Below, piece by piece: positions 36,579 to 45,724 of a DNA stretch of 64,000 nt. How positions within the stretch are numbered: the first letter of the stretch is position 1; every line of letters begins with the position of its first letter. The stretch spans positions 248,001 through 312,000 of the forward strand of contig RCZF01000003.1 of the NCBI GenBank assembly GCA_006438735.1, read 5' to 3'. The stretch is from Sphingomonas koreensis (GTDB lineage Bacteria; Pseudomonadota; Alphaproteobacteria; Sphingomonadales; Sphingomonadaceae). Below the pieces are notes generated by a model. The model made no database searches and had not been told where the DNA came from. It was given only the letters and a program-made list of their open reading frames with translations. The position numbers and the translations under genes are program-made.

Positions 36579-37089
36579 TGTCGTCTTGCCCATTCGGTGA
36601 TTGATGATGCAGCAGCGACCTGGCTCGGGAGAGCACTCCCTGCGACGCTGCCACGGTCTCGAACCCCTCCAGCGCTGTAAACAAGCTGATCCCAGCCTCG
36701 CTGGTGATCTCTTCAAAGGTCCTCGACAGGACACCATTCAACTCGACTAGGAAGCCCGCCTGACCCCGCCCCTCCTCTGTCAGCCGGAGCCTGCGCTTGC
36801 GGTGGTCGCCTGGATCAGCGACGTCTTCGACCAAGCCAACCTCATCCAGTGCGCGTGCCAGGTTGATCACCATAGGATGGCTCAAGCCCAACCGCTGAGC
36901 CGCGATCATGATCGACACTTCGCCGTCAGCAGCCAGAAGCATCATGAGAGACGCAGCGCGCGGCGGAACCTGCAAGCCGCGCTCTCGAAGCAACGCTCCG
37001 ACATCGCGAACAATGGTATCCGAGAGCCGCCGCAGTCGATGCGCCAGCATCGCTGGCCCAAGGCCATCCACAAAACTACCATCGGTCAT
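36571..37089 (-). CDS. MarR family transcriptional regulator
   Basis: 172 residues. The winged helix is PPRAASLMMLLAADGEVSIM and AAQRLGLSHPMVINLARALD, then EVGLVEDVADPGDHRKRRLR (the MarR wing), with LTEEGRG after it. The ATG at 37089 is chosen; one at 37098 is also possible. A perfect palindrome lies 11 bases upstream of the start. It is transcribed with the downstream aspartic-protease gene. Confidence 0.85.
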   Translation of the reverse strand: MTDGSFVDGLGPAMLAHRLRRLSDTIVRDVGALLRERGLQVPPRAASLMMLLAADGEVSIMIAAQRLGLSHPMVINLARALDEVGLVEDVADPGDHRKRRLRLTEEGRGQAGFLVELNGVLSRTFEEITSEAGISLFTALEGFETVAASQGVLSRARSLLHHQSPNGQDDNE

Positions 37090-37099
37090 CCGTAGCATA

Positions 37100-37119
37100 T
37101 TACGTAATGCATTACGTAA
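37100..37119. promoter_or_regulatory. Perfect 20-bp palindrome, probable MarR operator
   Basis: TTACGTAATGCATTACGTAA equals its own reverse complement and consists of two TTACGTAA palindromes around TGCA. It sits right at the marR start, the normal place for an autoregulatory MarR site. Binding is inferred. Confidence 0.7.
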
Positions 37120-37811
37120 ATCAAGTCTGCGAGGACTTTTTAATGTCAGACTCACGTATCTCTGCGTCGGCAACCTCGATCCGGCCGGACCAAACGAGCC
37201 CCAAGCACCAGCCTCGGGGAGTTCCAGTCTCGCGATATTCAACCCCTGGAGCGATCCAGATCGATCCCAGCTTATTGGTATCGCAGCGCCTTCAGCGGGC
37301 TGGCGCGCGCCAGCAAACGTCACCGCGCGAGGATGGAATCTCGCGCCGGCGAATCTGACGTACCCGACGATGTAGATGTAGCGCGATGTCGCAGGCGTCA
37401 GCCCTTGCGCGTTTTCGAGTGCATCCCGGAGCGTCGTAGATTTTCGTCAAATGCGGTCGCTCATGCCATGACAGCGTCACTTGACCACAGATTCTACCTT
37501 TGTCCTCGATTACTGTCACAAGTTTCATAGCCGTCTGGTGTCGCAGAATGAGGGCCGTCCTACAAAAATGTAGCTTTAACATTGGCCGAGTTGGAGGCCC
37601 ACACCTCAGGATCGTGCCGAACGGATCAGGGACGGGGATCTTCGGGCTCGGGAACGACTTCAGGCGGCTGGATGTCCGATGAGCAAGGCAAACCAGGCCA
37701 GAGGGGCGATTTCCGGTGAAGGCCCTGTGCCAAATCTCGTCGGTTGCGGACCCTTATGAAACCGACCGAGATCCTCAGCCCGCCCGACAACGAGAACCAA
37801 TAGGAGCACCA
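37120..37811. other. No gene recognised
   Basis: About 690 bases between the MarR gene and the metallo-beta-lactamase gene. Short frames on both strands show no family. It should hold the promoters of both flanking genes. Confidence 0.45.
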
Positions 37812-39176
37812 ATGAAAGTCTCGTCCCGCGCCAGCCTCCTGGGGGCGATCGCCCTATCGATCGCGGGCAGTCCAACCATCTTGCAAAGCGAGACACCAGC
37901 ACCTTCACCTGCGTTCTCGGAGCACGACGCGCGGTGCGCAGGAAAAGAGGGATGGAGTGACGCGGCGCCGCCTGTCCACATCTTCGGGAACATCTATGAC
38001 GTTGGGACCTGCGGGATTGTGGTATTACTGCTAACTGGGCCGGACGGCGACATCGTGATCGACGCAGCGCCTGCCGACGCGACGCCCGGAGTGCTGGCGA
38101 ACATAGAGCGGCTCGGCATCCGGTTGGCAGAAGTGAAAGTGCTCCTCTCGTCGCACGAGCACGTAGATCATGCGGGCGGGCTAGCGGGGCTGCAACGACG
38201 GACTGGCGCGAAGCTGATGGCTCTCGCGGCGGCGAAATCGACATTGGAGACCGGCATAGTCGCCGCCGAAGACCCGCAACGGGGTAGTCTTCCTAATTTC
38301 GACGGCGTCCACGTCGACCGCGTTCTGCGTGACGGCGATTCAGTCAACGTCGGACCGCTTCATCTGACGGCTCATGCTACGCCGGGCCACTCGCCAGGAA
38401 GCACGACGTGGTCATGGAAGTCGTGCGAGCAAGGTGGCTGTCGATCAGTGGTCTACGCTGACAGCGTCAGCGCCGTCTCTTCCGATAAGTACCGGTTTGC
38501 GGATCATCCGAAATACGTGGCGATGTTCAGACGCAGCATCGCGAAGATCGCGGCACTGACCTGCGATCTCATCATAACGCCGCATCCGGGAGCAAGCGAT
38601 CTCTACGGACGGCTGGCAGGCAAATCGCCGATTAGCAATCCCAAGGCGTGTCGCGACTATGCCGCTACTGGAAGCGCAAATCTCGACAGCAGGTTAGCGA
38701 GTGAGAGCGCGACAAGGACGGTGGCGACAAGGACGGTGGCGACGGAACCTGTACTGGCACCCTGGCAGCAAGCCCATTCGTCGGCAACGGTTAGCGAGCG
38801 GTCGGAGGCGGCCGTTCGGGACGCAGACGACAACTGGGGAAAGGCGGAGGCCCGTGGAGACGCAGCTTTTGTGGATTGGCTCCTCCTGCCGGAATACCAA
38901 TCTGTAGATCCAACGGGGAAAGCCACCGGCAAAAACGCAATCGTTGCAGGAACACGCGCTCGCGGATCATCACCCGAAGCGGCTGCCAGGATTGCCGCAT
39001 GGAGGGCCGCCCATCCCACCCGCGCGCAAGTCACAATGTTCGGCGACACGGCGATACTGACTTGGATCTCGCTCCTTCCAGCAACAGACGGGCGGATTTC
39101 CTCAAGCGACATCTTCGTCTATCGCGACGGGCACTGGCATGCGATCTACTCTCAGCACAGCGAAATGTCGAGTTGA
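37812..39176 (+). CDS. Subclass B3 metallo-beta-lactamase fused to a SnoaL-like domain
   Basis: 454 residues. A signal peptide (MKVSSRASLLGAIALSIAGS) is followed by a B3 fold: SSHEHVDHAGG carries ligands His115, His117, Asp119 and His120, with His193 in ATPGHSPGSTTW and His258 in ITPHPGASDLYGRL. Residues 330-454 form a second domain (AAVRDADDNWGKAEARGDAA, then IFVYRDGHWHAIYSQHS) of the SnoaL/DUF4440 type. A linker with a TRTVATRTVA tandem repeat joins them. Ribosome site AGGAG precedes the ATG. Substrate is not known; B3 folds include non-resistance hydrolases. Confidence 0.85.
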   Translation: MKVSSRASLLGAIALSIAGSPTILQSETPAPSPAFSEHDARCAGKEGWSDAAPPVHIFGNIYDVGTCGIVVLLLTGPDGDIVIDAAPADATPGVLANIERLGIRLAEVKVLLSSHEHVDHAGGLAGLQRRTGAKLMALAAAKSTLETGIVAAEDPQRGSLPNFDGVHVDRVLRDGDSVNVGPLHLTAHATPGHSPGSTTWSWKSCEQGGCRSVVYADSVSAVSSDKYRFADHPKYVAMFRRSIAKIAALTCDLIITPHPGASDLYGRLAGKSPISNPKACRDYAATGSANLDSRLASESATRTVATRTVATEPVLAPWQQAHSSATVSERSEAAVRDADDNWGKAEARGDAAFVDWLLLPEYQSVDPTGKATGKNAIVAGTRARGSSPEAAARIAAWRAAHPTRAQVTMFGDTAILTWISLLPATDGRISSSDIFVYRDGHWHAIYSQHSEMSS

Positions 39177-39266
39177 CGGCGATCACTCCGTTTTGATTGA
39201 GGTGCTCGCAAGGTCGCGCATTTCGTTCGCTGAGTGATCTCCGGCGAGGCGCCAAAAAGAAAGAGT

Positions 39267-40010
39267 ATGAGCCGACTACGCCCCTCAGTGACCCTAGCTT
39301 CAACCGACCCGTCGGAGTTAGACTACCTCATCCCGCACAATAATGTCCGATGGCGCGACCTAAGGCCACAGCACCTTCCAGGTGCTCAAGCTCTCCCTCG
39401 ACATCGGCACGCTCAACCCTATGCAGCAATCGTGTTGGCAGGCAGGTATCTGGAGTGCGGCGACGAAGGTCGCTTCGAAGCGACCGATGGCGCGGTTGTG
39501 GTGCACGGTAGCCATCAGGCGCATCTGAATGTCGTAGCGCCGGCTGGCGCTCATGTGATCAATGTTCCGATGTCACTAAGCACGCCAACAGGCCTTTTTT
39601 CATGCAAAGCCCTGGATAGCGTAATGGAAGCACTCAGGGGAGGGGATGGCCATCGCGCCGCAGAACTTCTGCTTGCGACGATCAAACCCGTAGACATAGC
39701 AATGAGCGACTGGCCCGACATGCTGGCGTCGGCGATCAGGTGCGATCCGACGTTGATCATTGGCGATTGGGCCTGCGAAAGGAAGCTAACCCCCGCCCAA
39801 GTGTCGCGAGGGTTCAGGCAGGTCTTCGGAGTGTCGCCCAAGCGATTTCGAGCGGAAGCCAAAGCCCGAGCCGCGTTCGAACGTCTTCACCGCACTTCCG
39901 AGAAGTTAGCGTTCGTCGCAGTCGCAGCCGGCTTCACCGATCAGCCTCATATGAACAAGGCGGTCGTGCGACTGACGGGAAAATCCCCAAGCGCCATTAG
40001 GCGAGATTGA
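39267..40010 (+). CDS. AraC family transcriptional regulator
   Basis: 247 residues from MSRLRPSVTL, after AAAGAAAGAG. A cupin-like N-terminus (PRHRHAQPYAAIVLAGRYLE) is followed by an AraC HTH pair: LTPAQVSRGFRQVFGVSPKR and LAFVAVAAGFTDQPHMNKAV. It is on the same strand as the B3 lactamase (90 bases upstream) and the aspartic-protease gene downstream, so it may control them. Confidence 0.85.
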   Translation: MSRLRPSVTLASTDPSELDYLIPHNNVRWRDLRPQHLPGAQALPRHRHAQPYAAIVLAGRYLECGDEGRFEATDGAVVVHGSHQAHLNVVAPAGAHVINVPMSLSTPTGLFSCKALDSVMEALRGGDGHRAAELLLATIKPVDIAMSDWPDMLASAIRCDPTLIIGDWACERKLTPAQVSRGFRQVFGVSPKRFRAEAKARAAFERLHRTSEKLAFVAVAAGFTDQPHMNKAVVRLTGKSPSAIRRD

Positions 40011-40111
40011 CCTCCGACGTCCCGTCCGAGAGCGTCCTTCCTTTCAGCAAGTGGATACAATCAATCGCTGCCCGGCCGTGGCATGCGGCCTCCATCATAC
40101 GGAGATGGAAC

Positions 40112-41938
40112 TTGCGTCACGCCCTGCCCTTAGCGCTCTCGATTGTCCTGCTGACCCCAGGGAACGCCGAGCCGGTCCCCAACGCGGATCAAATTTTGGC
40201 GTCGGCGAGACTTGCGGCGGGCGCGCTTACTCGCAGTCGTGACGATGTGCTGGAGGCGAGCGGAAGGATTGAAACGCGTGGGTTGAAGGGGCGTTTCCAG
40301 CGCGACGTTCAGGTCTCGACCGGCCGCTTCATGGAGAAGTCGGATTTAGGGATATACGCGACCATGACCGTCTTTAACGGCAGAGACGCGTTCGCGGTCG
40401 ATCCATCTGGGGGCGTGCACGCGCTAGACGGTCGCTTCGGTAGGCGAGCAGCGGCGACGGATTCGTGGCTTGGACGGCGGGCCTATCTCATGCCGAACGG
40501 CGGGGGCGCCAAGATTCAGGCCTCCGGGCGGCGTGTCGAGGGAGGACGTTCCTATGATGTGCTGGTCGCGCTTCCCAAGGGAGGCCAGGCTGTCGAACTC
40601 TGGTTCGACACGTCCACCCACCTCCTCGCGAAGGATGTCCGGCAGGGCGCAATCAGCATTTCGACGGAACGTTTCGAAGATTATCGAATCACAGAGGGAG
40701 CGCAACTGCCCTTCCGAATATCCCGATCGACTGATTTCACCACGAATGTCACCGACATAATTGTCGACGCGTATCGCCTCACTACGCCGGGCGACCGGTT
40801 CGTCGCGCCGCTCACACGAGCAGATTCCAAGCTCGCGGCACCAACTGATGTGCCTGTCGAGATCGACAACCAAGTCGTCATCGAAGGTTCGCTCGACGGC
40901 CACGGTCCGTATCGCTTCATCCTCGACAGCGGGGGGCATAATATCATCACGCCGGCCGTCGCTTCAGAGCTCGGCCTCCAACCCGTCGGCGCGGCACAAT
41001 CGGGAGGCGCGGGAGCCGGAACGGTTACCCAGCAGGACGTCATGGTCCGGTCGTTGCGATTTGGAGACGCAAGCCTGCGCGATCAGCACTTCTACGTGAT
41101 CCCGCTCCAGTACGGCACGATCGAACAGGGCGAACGCCCGCCGTTGGCTGGGATCATTGGTCTCGAGCTGTTCGAGCGCCTGGCAGTCCTCATCGACTAC
41201 CGCCGCTCCCGGCTCACGCTCATTCCTTCAGCTCAGGCCGCAGGTCGATGCGGGGGAATCGCCATTCCGATTACGTTCGACGACGACATGCCACTGGTCG
41301 ACGGCACGCTGGAAGGTCACCGGGGTGTACTGGCGATCGATTCCGGCAATTCAGGCAGCACGGCCGTTCAGGGGAAATGGGCAAAGGCAAACGGCCTTTT
41401 CGAGCAACTCTCCAAAGGTGTGGCGTCTACCTCATTCGGCGCAGGCGGCTCTTCCACCACTTGGATCACCCGCAGTGGACATCTTTCTATCGGCCCGATC
41501 GGTATCCCAGGCGCCGACCTGAGGCTCACCAACGACGGAAAGGGCTCGCTCGCGTCTACCACGGAAGCCGCCAACGTTGGCCAGCAGATCCTTGCCAGGT
41601 TCACTACCCTCTTCGACTATGCCCACAGTCGCATCTGCCTGCAGCCAGTGCCCGGGTATGTCACACCCCCCCTCAACCGGACAGGGTTGGCGACGACTAA
41701 AACCGACCGCGACCACTTCAGAATCGTAAGCGTAGCGGTCGGGAGCGATTCGGCGAACCACGGTATTCGGCCGGGCGACCTTATCATCGCGGTCGACGGC
41801 AAACCGGCTCGGACACTGAGCGGCAATGACATCTTTCGAACTTTCCGCCAGCCCGTGGGCACAAAGGTGCGTCTCGACGTCCAGCGAGCTGATGTTCGAT
41901 TTCAAAGTTCAATCGTCCTGCAAGAGGCCAGCAATTAG
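40112..41938 (+). CDS. Exported aspartic-protease-fold protein with PDZ domain
   Basis: 608 residues from a TTG (GGAG seven bases upstream), which gives a clean signal peptide MRHALPLALSIVLLTPGNAE; a longer TTG start at 40007 abuts the AraC stop. Residues 20-235 form an outer-membrane-lipoprotein-like beta domain. Two retropepsin halves follow, RFILDSGGHNIITP (Asp272-Ser-Gly) and LAIDSGNSGSTAVQ (Asp410-Ser-Gly). A C-terminal PDZ domain (SANHGIRPGDLIIAVDGKPA) ends the protein. DSG in place of DTG still fits an active protease. Confidence 0.82.
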   Translation: MRHALPLALSIVLLTPGNAEPVPNADQILASARLAAGALTRSRDDVLEASGRIETRGLKGRFQRDVQVSTGRFMEKSDLGIYATMTVFNGRDAFAVDPSGGVHALDGRFGRRAAATDSWLGRRAYLMPNGGGAKIQASGRRVEGGRSYDVLVALPKGGQAVELWFDTSTHLLAKDVRQGAISISTERFEDYRITEGAQLPFRISRSTDFTTNVTDIIVDAYRLTTPGDRFVAPLTRADSKLAAPTDVPVEIDNQVVIEGSLDGHGPYRFILDSGGHNIITPAVASELGLQPVGAAQSGGAGAGTVTQQDVMVRSLRFGDASLRDQHFYVIPLQYGTIEQGERPPLAGIIGLELFERLAVLIDYRRSRLTLIPSAQAAGRCGGIAIPITFDDDMPLVDGTLEGHRGVLAIDSGNSGSTAVQGKWAKANGLFEQLSKGVASTSFGAGGSSTTWITRSGHLSIGPIGIPGADLRLTNDGKGSLASTTEAANVGQQILARFTTLFDYAHSRICLQPVPGYVTPPLNRTGLATTKTDRDHFRIVSVAVGSDSANHGIRPGDLIIAVDGKPARTLSGNDIFRTFRQPVGTKVRLDVQRADVRFQSSIVLQEASN

Positions 41939-42274
41939 CATCTCGTCGGAACCGATGCGGACGGCTTGCGGCGAAAAGTTCACGCTCAATCTTGATAAGA
42001 ATGATTCAAGCCGGATCTGCCGCACACGCTCCTGAGCGCCCTTCCAGGTCGACGGCTGGCGGCGTTCGTTGAAAGCGCGAATCTTCGGAGGACGCGATCA
42101 TCACCGCCTTCGGCGAGCACCACGCTGGCGAAATAAGCCTCACCCTCGCGCTATCCCCACCGTGTCGCTGCCCGCTCATGCAGGCGGCTTCCGAAAATCC
42201 CCCCAGCGGCCTGCCCTGACCTGCTCCTCAGAATTCATGCCACTGGTAAGTTTGCTCGCCAGATGGAGACGAGC
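41939..42274. other. No gene recognised
   Basis: About 330 bases between the PDZ protease and the IS3 orfA scrap, with only short frames. Confidence 0.4.
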
Positions 42275-42372
42275 GATGTGGCGGAGCCGATTTAGCGTGG
42301 ATAAGATTATTGGCGTGCTGCCCGAGCAGGAGGCTGGCGTGAAGATGGCCGACCTGTGCCGAAAGCACGTCG
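42275..42372 (+). pseudogene. IS3-family OrfA N-terminal fragment
   Basis: MWRSRFSVDKIIGVLPEQEA, then GVKMADLCRKHV, matches the start of IS3 OrfA (K-R-S-R-F-T-E-E-Q-I-I-G-V-L-R-E-Q-E-A-G type). The rest is absent. An OrfB 3' remnant in the same direction lies 8.3 kb upstream. Confidence 0.75.
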
Positions 42373-42698
42373 GACCCCACGACGATGGGCGAATAGGGAT
42401 TTCGAACGCTGAGCGCCGTCCCACCACTGCGTTTCCCAATGAGCGTTAAGCCGGGTCAGTCGCCGAGCGCCACATAAGCGAGACAAGCGGTGCTCGCGCG
42501 GTGCCGCGGGATCAGGTTCGAGTCCTCGCCGGAAGTCCCGAACTCCCCAATCGCGCCGGGCGCCAGTCCTGTTCGCAGCGCGCCGGGGGCGTGACCATGT
42601 CCACTCGTGCGACGGCGAGATCCTCCCGCGTCTCCCGATGCTCCAGCAGCGCGGGGAACTGCATTGTCCTCACACACGGACGGTGCCAACTCTTCGGC
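42373..42698. other. No gene recognised
   Basis: About 325 bases leading into the second AraC gene. Long frames here are upstream extensions without family similarity. Confidence 0.4.
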
Positions 42699-43190
42699 AT
42701 GAGGGTGAGACAAGCGAGCCAAAATACTGCGCTCTTACGACGCCTTCTTCGGGCGAAGGATGCGATGGATCGTTCCTGGCAAGAGCCATGGACCGTGCGG
42801 CGGCTTGCCTCAGTGAGTGGCGTCTCCGAAGCGCACTTCGCGCGCTCGTTCAAGGTCGCATTCGGTCTCCCCCCACATCGCTATCTGCTTACCCGCCGCA
42901 TAGAGAGAGCCACGGCGCTACTTCGTGAGACCGGCCTACCAGTCATCGAGATCGCCTTTCAGACTGGATGGGACAGTCTTGGAACGTTTGGTCGCGTTTT
43001 CCGAGATATCGTCGGCGAAAGTCCGAGCGAATTAAGAGAACGAGAAAAGAGCGCTGAACATTTCCTCGGGGAGGTTCCGCCCTGCTTCGCGAGCGCCGCT
43101 CATCGACCGGATCTCACAATAGCAGTTTCGGAGAAGCGGCGTCGCTCGGCGGTTGATAGCACCCAAGCCAACAAAAGGAGCAAGCAATGA
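42699..43190 (+). CDS. AraC family transcriptional regulator (short form)
   Basis: 163 residues from MRVRQASQNTALLRRLLRAK. Both AraC HTH motifs are intact: TVRRLASVSGVSEAHFARSF and LPVIEIAFQTGWDSLGTFGR, with VFRDIVGESPSELRERE after them. There is no sensor domain. The stop overlaps the next VOC gene by ATGA, so it forms an operon with it; this AraC-VOC pairing recurs in alphaproteobacteria. Confidence 0.85.
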   Translation: MRVRQASQNTALLRRLLRAKDAMDRSWQEPWTVRRLASVSGVSEAHFARSFKVAFGLPPHRYLLTRRIERATALLRETGLPVIEIAFQTGWDSLGTFGRVFRDIVGESPSELREREKSAEHFLGEVPPCFASAAHRPDLTIAVSEKRRRSAVDSTQANKRSKQ

Positions 43191-43591
43191 CGATCGGTGT
43201 TGGTGTCGCTGGGATATATGTTCGCGATCAAGATGAGGCGCTTGAGTTCTACGTCGATAAGCTGGGGTTCGAAGTCCATACCGACGCCCGCAACGGGGAC
43301 TATCGCTGGTTGACCGTACGACATCCCGATCAGCCGTTTTTCCAGCTTGGCCTCTTTCGTCCTCAACCGCCTACGGTGGACGCGGCCACGGCGGCCTCGC
43401 TGGACGAGGCTGTGGCAAAGGGCGCGATGCCGCCCTTGGTCCTCGTGGTCGAAGATTGCCAGGCATCATATGACGTGCTGCGCGCACGCGGCGTCGAGTT
43501 CACTCAGGAACCGACCGTTCGGTATGGCAGCACCGACGCAAGTTTTCGGGATCCTGCCGGAAACGGCTGGAAACTGATCGAGGCACGGTGA
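43187..43591 (+). CDS. VOC family protein
   Basis: 134 residues, a single glyoxalase/bleomycin-resistance fold: GVAGIYVRDQDEALEFYVDK at the N-terminus and STDASFRDPAGNGWKLIEAR at the end. It overlaps the AraC gene and the next membrane gene. Substrate unknown. Confidence 0.87.
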   Translation: MTIGVGVAGIYVRDQDEALEFYVDKLGFEVHTDARNGDYRWLTVRHPDQPFFQLGLFRPQPPTVDAATAASLDEAVAKGAMPPLVLVVEDCQASYDVLRARGVEFTQEPTVRYGSTDASFRDPAGNGWKLIEAR

Positions 43592-43869
43592 TGGAAGTGG
43601 AAGTCTTCAGGTCGATCAACCCAGTCTCCGGATCGGAGAGCGTGACGAGCGGCGACAAGACCGTGCGAAAAGCGCATCGCTGGATCGCGACCGCGTTCTT
43701 CGGGACGGTCGCGCTCAACTTCACCACAATGATCTGGGGGCGACCCCCGGCGTGGATCACCTATGCGCCGCTTCCGCCGCTATTTCTTCTGATGGGTTCG
43801 GGGCTCACGATGCTAGTCGCGCCTTCGATACACGCCTGGCGCTCGCGACGGCCTCAATCGGACAGATGA
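43591..43869 (+). CDS. Small two-helix membrane protein
   Basis: 92 residues with a charged N-terminus, then ATAFFGTVALNFTTMIWGRP and PPLFLLMGSGLTMLVAPSIH as membrane helices. Its ATG overlaps the VOC stop (TGATG). Third gene of the AraC-VOC operon; function unknown. Confidence 0.6.
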   Translation: MEVEVFRSINPVSGSESVTSGDKTVRKAHRWIATAFFGTVALNFTTMIWGRPPAWITYAPLPPLFLLMGSGLTMLVAPSIHAWRSRRPQSDR

Positions 43870-43971
43870 CCCAACGGCAATCAAGTGGCCCGACAGAAAC
43901 ACCCGAAGCCCAAGGTCCCGGTGCTGCGCTGCGCTGCGATACCGCGCCAATCCAGCTTGCTCGCCGAAAAC

Positions 43972-44390
43972 CTAGAAGGTTTCGCCGAACATTTCGAGCA
44001 CCGCCTGCCATGCGCGCGCCGTGTGCGTAGGGTGATAGCCACGCCGGGCACGGTGGCTTCAGCGTGAGTGGTCCCCTCGGCGGGCGATACATCCGCGTTT
44101 ACCGGCCGGGCCCAGAAAGCGTGCTTGGACCCGCCGTAGATGTTCACGCGCCAATCAACCCCGGCATCCTGGAGCGCACGGCCAAACGTCAGGACCTGCT
44201 CACGCGTGCAGATGGGGTCCTCGGAGCCGGTGCACAGAAGGTAAACGCTCGTCGCATCGATTCAGTCCTTGGCGACAGCGGCCGGAAAGTCGGGATGAAT
44301 GGCCGCAACAGCCTTGAACGGCGCGCCAATCCTGGCAAATTTGAACACGATGCGGCCAACCCTCCGCCCCGGGGCGCAAGCCGATAATGC
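43972..44390 (-). pseudogene. Dienelactone hydrolase family fragment, nonsense and frameshift
   Basis: Reads FARIGAPFKAVAAIHPDFPA, a TGA after AVAKD, then LLCTGSEDPICTREQVLTFG and DWRVNIYGGSKHAFWARPVN, a normal C-terminus of dienelactone hydrolases with the catalytic Asp and His region. The frame then shifts and ends as THTARAWQAVLEMFGETF. The nucleophile half is missing. Confidence 0.7.
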
Positions 44391-44391
44391 G

Positions 44392-44595
44392 CTATCCGGC
44401 GCTCAACGGACGCCAGCTGTACTGCGGGTTACGCCAGTCGATCCCGTCGAGCAGGCAGGCCAGCTGAGAGCTGGTGAGCGCGACGACACCGTCGTTCGCC
44501 GATGGCCAGATGAACCGGCCCTTCTCCAGCCGCTTCGCGTAGAGCGACATGCCTAAGCCGTCGTGCCTGCGTCGCCGTCGATAGCCGTCCTCACC
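44392..44595 (-). pseudogene. IS66-family TnpB C-terminal fragment
   Basis: Ends GMSLYAKRLEKGRFIWPSAN, then LTSSQLACLLDGIDWRNPQY and SWRPLSAG, a characteristic IS66 Orf2 (TnpB) C-terminus. No other IS66 gene is near. Confidence 0.8.
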
Positions 44596-44635
44596 AACCT
44601 CGGGGTTTCGTCCGTTCACCGGAATGTGATGCGGT

Positions 44636-45403
44636 TCACGAAATCCGTTTGAAGATCGTGTCATGTCCTTCCCGCCGGTAGGCGAACGACACGACCTTCC
44701 CGTCCGCATTCCGTTGGAAGATCTTGCGGAACCGGGATCGGCCCGGAGTGAACAGAACATCGCGCACCTCCGCGCGCTGCTCCGTCACGGGGCCGCCGTT
44801 CACCGAGGCGGCAACGTGCCCGTTCTCGAAGGTGATGACGAACCGAATGCCGGAGGTGTTGACGTAGGTTCCAGCATATTCATGCAGCGTGGACAGCGGC
44901 AATTCGACGGACGTGGGATCGTCAAGAAGCGCAATCGTCTCGCTGCCGATCATCCGCCACTGACCGCCGGAGCTTCGCCAAGTCTCGACGGACCGGAAGC
45001 GCGCGCGGGTCGCGACGCCCGCGACGGTCGCGACCTGATCGTCGATGAAACTTGCAACAGCAACGTCGCCATACGTCTCGCATCGCCAATCCGTGACGGT
45101 CTGCCGGACCTCCACGCCTGGCGCAGGTGCCCGTGCCGAAGCGATCATCTCGGCCTTGGTGGACGTGTCGCCGCCCTCGTTGAAGAAGATCACGCGATCG
45201 TCCAGCAGGCGCGCCATCGCTGCGGCATCGCCTTGGGAGCTCGCATCGGAGAATTCCTGCGTCTGCCGCAGCAGTATCGCAGAGGCATCGACCGTTTCAG
45301 CGGCAGATGCCGAGGGTGTCGCAACGGTCAGTGCGATCGAAAGGACGACGATCGCCCCAAACGCCCCGGTGCGCGTCGATCTGTAGCCCATGACTGTGCC
45401 CAT
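44636..45403 (-). CDS. Exported SnoaL-like (DUF4440) protein
   Basis: 255 residues from MGTVMGYRST, with GGAGGGGAG upstream. A signal peptide (GAIVVLSIALTVATPSASAA) is followed by a SnoaL/DUF4440 fold: QTQEFSDASSQGDAAAMARL, then VIFFNEGGDTSTKAEM and WRSSGGQWRMIGSETIAL. A C-terminal beta domain (HEYAGTYVNTSGIRFVITFE) resembles the lipocalin-like end of some beta-lactamase-related proteins. Function unknown. The 320 bases upstream to 45724 show no gene. Confidence 0.78.
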   Translation of the reverse strand: MGTVMGYRSTRTGAFGAIVVLSIALTVATPSASAAETVDASAILLRQTQEFSDASSQGDAAAMARLLDDRVIFFNEGGDTSTKAEMIASARAPAPGVEVRQTVTDWRCETYGDVAVASFIDDQVATVAGVATRARFRSVETWRSSGGQWRMIGSETIALLDDPTSVELPLSTLHEYAGTYVNTSGIRFVITFENGHVAASVNGGPVTEQRAEVRDVLFTPGRSRFRKIFQRNADGKVVSFAYRREGHDTIFKRIS

Positions 45404-45724
45404 TGCAGTCTCCCCTCCGAAATATGCCCAGAGGGTTGAAGTACGCGATGTGGGAAACCGGGACACGCCAGCGACTTGTGTGACAGCGTCAACGGCATCA
45501 ACGACACGTGTCTCCGGTCTGCAAGCCGGAGTCACGCAGCTTGCGGCTTTGATCGGCGGTCTGACCGCATCAGTGTACTAGCATACATCTATCTGGAGTT
45601 AAGGTGCGCACCGGCGGCCCAGGTTACTATACTTCAAGAGCTCCCAGACCACGTCAGCAGCGCGGGTCGCGTCGGCCAAAAGGCGCGCCAGAAGGCGATC
45701 AAAAGTCTGATCGCTTTGCGCCCT

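Noticed and set aside
42501..42698. N-terminal extension of the short AraC regulator
   Set aside because: Low-complexity and absent from the family; the ATG at 42699 is better.
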